A stretch of 34,350 nucleotides of DNA from Candidatus Zhuqueibacterota bacterium (GTDB taxonomy: Bacteria; Zhuqueibacterota; Zhuqueibacteria; Thermofontimicrobiales; Thermofontimicrobiaceae): assembly GCA_016783825.1 (NCBI GenBank), contig JADHVV010000025.1, positions 1 through 34,350 of the forward strand, in the 5' to 3' direction. A model generated the notes under the pieces. The model was given only the letters and a program-made list of their open reading frames with translations, did no database searches and was not told the DNA's origin. Below are positions 31,307-34,350 of this stretch, in pieces. A program made the translations under genes and the position numbers. Within the stretch, counting starts at the first letter, position 1. The number at the start of each line of letters is the position of its first letter.

Positions 31307-33508
31307 TTATTTTTTTTCTCGCTTCATTTTTTTTCTCAATGAAATGGGCACGTTAAAAAAGAGATCGAAGATCCAGTGTTCCAATAAAGCGCCGCGTTCT
31401 CCGAAAACCGGAATAATGTGAACAATGCTTGTCGCCCATCTGCCAGCCATTAAGCGGGATAGCGCAGGAAATTTTGCCACCATTTGAATGGGAAATCCCA
31501 AGTATCCAACATAATGCCAGAACGAGATCAATGCTGCAATCCAGTAATTTTTTATATCTCTCTCTTTTATCATAAGGTATATTACATAAGTCCCCCTGAC
31601 TAATGAGCCCGGAGAAATCGGTGTTGCCTGAAATGCTGCTAATACTATTCCAGCATATAAAAGACCTTCTGCCCATGTTTTTCCAAACGCAATCATAGCA
31701 TAAATAGCTGCAACCAATGAAATTACTTGCGTGATAGGCAAAGTTGCCACATGAACTGCAACGCATTTTAAATATTTTTGAATGAACGGATCTTTAATAT
31801 TATCCCGAATATAATCAGCCTCGACTTCTGACAACATTCCTTCATCATGTCCGGCATTTACATTTTCTAATAACCATTGCTCCCTGAATTCTGCATCTCT
31901 ATAAAATCGAACCGGGTATGTTACGGCAAATTTGAAAGCTTCCCAGGCGAATTTTCCATCAGTGAGAAAACGAAACCATTTTGGAGGCAGCCAACTAATT
32001 AAAAATCTTTGCCGCCAGAAAGAGAATGGTTTGTTTAATAATAATAATACTCTTTCTTCGGTCACTCTCCCATCGCGGTACCAGTCAATTAATGTAAGCG
32101 CCTGCTTTGCTTTAAGCACTCTTCCAAAATAACCTTTTGTTGAGAACAAACTCTTGATATGGCGCGAGTAATTATCATTTCCCCACAGCCTTCTAAAAAA
32201 TCGACCTAAAAAAGGAATCAAGCCGAGCAGGTAAAATAAAATAAATTTAAAAACAGATGAATTAAAAGATTCGCTATGTTTCTCATCTACCAATCCTTTA
32301 CATTTCCATCCTTTAATGATGCCCGCTCTCACTGATTTTCGCAACTTCTTTTTATAGATTAATTTAATCCAGTGGTGCGTTAAATCAGGCAGAGATTCCC
32401 GATATTGTGGATCTCTTACTTTTAATTCTTCAATTACAGGTTTCAGATCAATGAATTCCTGTTCATATTTTTCAATGAATTCATCTAATTTTTTATAATT
32501 AGCCCGATCAAATTGAACGAGCTTGCCGCGGAACAATCCTTTAATGATCAACTTAAAATCAGCAGGACTCATCGGCAAAAAAGGTAACAGCGCCAGTCCG
32601 GCTCTGAAATCGATAGCAGTCACACCATCATAGTTGTTTTTGGAAAGCTGTGTCCGTTTAAGCGCATTTGGCTGACTTTTCATAGTGGACCATTCATATT
32701 GTCGCGCTAATTCCGGGGCGCCCATATCATGCAGCAATTTGACAAGATCAGCCATGAATTTTCTTTTTGTAAGAAATTCAGCTGATGTAATAGACCCGTC
32801 GTCAGGAATTTCTTCAAATTTTTTCCAATTTTTTCGTTTAAAAATTTCATCATCTATCTCGAATTTCCAATTTCGTCCGGTGATCCATTCATTGACCTCT
32901 CCGAAACTATCCATTGTATTATCATAAAAGGTCGCATAAGTATTAACGACAGCATCTTCACTATCCAGATAAATTTTTGCAGCACGACGAATGAGTTTCT
33001 GCCATAGCACACCAACCCTGGCAGCAGAATAATGCGTTTGAGCAGCAAAAGGTCCCTGGTATGCAAGCCAATAAATTAAATTTCTAAAAGAATGCGAGAA
33101 GTTTGATGGAGGAATTAATATCTTGATCGCATAAACATTGCCAACTTTGAGATCAGAAAAAGCCATCGAAGAATTCATCTGCTCAATTTCAACTAATTTT
33201 ACACGATAAACCTGTCCCGCAAATCCACCACCAACAAATTTTTCTATTTCTAATGTTGCAGTTGCTTTTTCATCAGGGCAAATCGCTGTTAAATTGTAGT
33301 GAAGCAGATCGCCAGTTTCATAACGTGATGGTGGATATGACCTGATTAAATTCGCCTTGTCCACCTCCTGGCGCAGCTTATCACATACTTCTAATGAATA
33401 TGGTAAATCAAATTCGCGCTGGTTTTTGGTGTCTTGTTTTTCAGCTTCACTACTTTTTTTAGTTTCATTTATTTTTACAGTTAGTTTTTCTTTCTCGGTA
33501 ATCCCCAT
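31307..33508 (-). CDS. Large protein with kinase-like N-terminal domain and multi-pass membrane C-terminal domain
   Basis: I do not recognise the family of this 733-residue product. An acidic/basic tail (1-35) leads into a segment that looks like an atypical protein kinase. It has a glycine-rich loop FVGGGFAGQVYRVK (91-104) and an alpha-C/beta-3 lysine in VYAIKIL (K129). Further on are a helical insert, GEVNEWITGRNW (203-214, possible hinge), VKLLHDMGAPEL (256-267, position of an HRD-like loop) and GVTAIDFRAGLALLP (295-309, position of a DFG-like Asp300). The C-terminal half is rich in aromatic and basic residues. It has hydrophobic segments at about 418-436, 584-608, 613-632 and 655-676, and a short basic tail. 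Thus it is probably a membrane-bound pseudokinase or kinase. It is flanked by convergent and tandem gaps and has no obvious operon partner. The ATG at 33508 has AGGGAAATT upstream. Confidence 0.75.
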   Translation of the reverse strand: MGITEKEKLTVKINETKKSSEAEKQDTKNQREFDLPYSLEVCDKLRQEVDKANLIRSYPPSRYETGDLLHYNLTAICPDEKATATLEIEKFVGGGFAGQVYRVKLVEIEQMNSSMAFSDLKVGNVYAIKILIPPSNFSHSFRNLIYWLAYQGPFAAQTHYSAARVGVLWQKLIRRAAKIYLDSEDAVVNTYATFYDNTMDSFGEVNEWITGRNWKFEIDDEIFKRKNWKKFEEIPDDGSITSAEFLTKRKFMADLVKLLHDMGAPELARQYEWSTMKSQPNALKRTQLSKNNYDGVTAIDFRAGLALLPFLPMSPADFKLIIKGLFRGKLVQFDRANYKKLDEFIEKYEQEFIDLKPVIEELKVRDPQYRESLPDLTHHWIKLIYKKKLRKSVRAGIIKGWKCKGLVDEKHSESFNSSVFKFILFYLLGLIPFLGRFFRRLWGNDNYSRHIKSLFSTKGYFGRVLKAKQALTLIDWYRDGRVTEERVLLLLNKPFSFWRQRFLISWLPPKWFRFLTDGKFAWEAFKFAVTYPVRFYRDAEFREQWLLENVNAGHDEGMLSEVEADYIRDNIKDPFIQKYLKCVAVHVATLPITQVISLVAAIYAMIAFGKTWAEGLLYAGIVLAAFQATPISPGSLVRGTYVIYLMIKERDIKNYWIAALISFWHYVGYLGFPIQMVAKFPALSRLMAGRWATSIVHIIPVFGERGALLEHWIFDLFFNVPISLRKKMKREKK

Positions 33509-33712
33509 AATTTCCCTTATTCATTAAACATTATTTTGTGATTATTATTTCACAAGGATTAAATATATGCCCTGCCATTAATCAGGCTGGGAAATATAAA
33601 GAATTAAAAATACAAAATCAAGAGAAAATCATTCTTAAAAAATCTTATTTCTAATATGATTAAGGTCGATTTTAAAAATTGATATGAATAATGGGTAATT
33701 TAAAAACAAAAA

Positions 33713-33841
33713 GTAACTATTCTGTCATTCCGGCAATCCTGAATAGTTACATTTTAAAAACAGGGAAATACAGACTATGCTTTAAGCTGGAATCTCCTTT
33801 GTTCTCCACGGAGATACCCGATAAGAGATTTCGGGAATGAC
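33713..33841. repeat. Interleaved inverted repeats GTAACTATTC and GTCATTCCGG
   Basis: GTAACTATTC (33713-33722) is exactly complementary to 33741-33750. GTCATTCCGG (33724-33733), lying in the loop of that hairpin, pairs with CGGGAATGAC (33832-33841, nine of ten). The two pairs overlap in A-B-A'-B' order. The first word is the terminus of the element at 17895-18153 and the second is the inner arm of the element at 569-729, so this site looks like a chimera of two repeat families. Confidence 0.7.
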
Positions 33842-33907
33842 ACATTTTAAATTTCAAATATCTTGATAGTGACCAAAAAATTCTACTGAAAATTGAACTA
33901 TAAGTTC

Positions 33908-33939
33908 AAAAAAAAAGGGAGAGGCAAAACCTCTCCCTT
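33908..33939 (-). terminator. Rho-independent terminator of SusD-like gene
   Basis: AAGGGAGAGG (33915-33924) pairs with CCTCTCCCTT (33930-33939) over a five-base loop, and the run of A at 33908-33914 gives a U-tract on the minus strand. A plus-strand A-run on the other side makes it possibly bidirectional. Confidence 0.85.
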
Positions 33940-33995
33940 AAAAAATACTCCCCTGATTAAATCAGAGGAAAAACAAAATCCCATCTCCAATCCAA

Positions 33996-34350
33996 TTAAT
34001 TCGGATCATTTTCATTGCGCTCATTAATTCCAAAACTCGATGGCGATGGAATATTTGGATTTGAATTTCTTTCCTGCATCGAATATAGAAAACGCCTCGG
34101 CACCGGTCGATCGCTGTATGTTGTTGTAAAAACCGGGTAATTTGTTCTCTTCCAGTCGCTCCATACAACCATATTGAGGAACATGGCGATATACTTTTCC
34201 ATCATGATCGCTTCAAGAACCTGTTCGCCTGTCAGTCCGGTATCTGAATAACGTGTCAGCGTAATGTTAAATTTTCCTTCAATGCCAGCCAGAACGCCAT
34301 CAAGTGTTGAAAGTGCACAGCTTCATCTGCGGCAGCATATTGACATTCTG
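33996..34350 (-). CDS. SusD/RagB family outer-membrane lipoprotein, C-terminal part (partial, probable frameshift)
   Basis: The reading frame ending at 33996 encodes LEAIMMEKYIAMFLN, VVWSDWKRTNYPVF, RPVPRRFLYSMQERNSNPN and a short polar end. This is the typical C-terminus of SusD/RagB proteins (helix with EKYIALF, then W-DWRRTGYP, then PRRFxYP-E-NxNP). SusD lipoproteins sit on the cell surface and hand glycans or peptides to a SusC TonB-dependent porin. The gene extends beyond the right edge. Its frame has a TGA at 34323-34325, while the neighbouring frame reads AAADEAVHFQHL across 34310-34350. A single-base frameshift between about 34285 and 34320 is therefore likely, either real or from the contig end. 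It is followed by a strong terminator. Confidence 0.75.

Larger units (their letters stand above)
33509..33995. other. Intergenic region with interleaved inverted repeats and terminator
   Basis: Nothing coding is seen. The region 33509-33712 is plain AT-rich DNA. The repeat element at 33713-33841 and the minus-strand terminator at 33908-33939 account for most of the structure. A promoter for the kinase-like gene must lie here but is not identifiable. Confidence 0.5.

Overview
The window is low-GC bacterial DNA (rough impression, mid-30s percent) with dense, mostly house-keeping gene content. Two features point to the FCB superphylum, most likely a Calditrichota/KSB1/Ignavibacteria-like or Marinimicrobia-like lineage. 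One is a secreted 1196-residue multidomain protein ending in a Por/type IX secretion sorting domain (24064-27654). The other is the C-terminus of a SusD/RagB-type outer-membrane lipoprotein at the right edge. The assignment is inference from protein families; no rRNA or tRNA gene is present.

Layout. 1-420: N-terminal stump of an FAD/NAD-dependent oxidoreductase. 853-2935: an alpha/alpha-toroid (prenyltransferase-like) protein and a secreted Met-rich DUF4412-type protein. 3280-5939 (minus): xylulokinase followed by a ROK sugar kinase. 6393-10153: alanine dehydrogenase, CoA-transferase and phosphoglycerate kinase. 10411-13413: FdhE-like protein, SAM hydrolase family protein, a DUF4258 gene with an in-frame stop, and a site-2 protease. 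13722-16701: an unknown membrane-anchored protein overlapping a class A penicillin-binding protein. 16890-20619: PfkB kinase, homoserine dehydrogenase and a Cys/Met PLP enzyme. 20913-23457: cupin (plus), then a minus-strand cluster of TIGR04076 protein, AIR-synthase-like protein and N-acetylmuramoyl-alanine amidase. 24064-27654: the giant secreted protein. 27814-30806: RRM protein, sugar ABC permease and binding lipoprotein (no ATPase gene), and a DksA/TraR zinc-finger protein. 31307-33508 (minus): a 733-residue protein with a kinase-like N-terminus and a membrane C-terminus. Right edge (minus): SusD C-terminus.

The genes mainly serve sugar uptake and phosphorylation (xylulokinase, ROK, PfkB, ABC importer, SusD), central metabolism (Pgk, alanine dehydrogenase, CoA-transferase), aspartate-family amino acids (homoserine dehydrogenase plus transsulfuration-type enzyme) and envelope building (PBP1, amidase, S2P).

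The most striking thing beyond the genes is the intergenic DNA. At least nine gaps hold nested inverted repeats, many with arms made of short degenerate tandem words (GGTAATTA/GGTGATTG, GTGAGTGGTTA, CCAACGGAT, GGAG-rich, GGTAAAGG) whose complements form the opposite arm. The same words recur at distant gaps, sometimes overlap stop codons inside operons, and one lies beside the truncated oxidoreductase. I consider this mosaic palindrome system, the kinase-like membrane protein and a possible small RNA displaying a Shine-Dalgarno sequence in its loop (31134-31185) the best candidates for undescribed biology.
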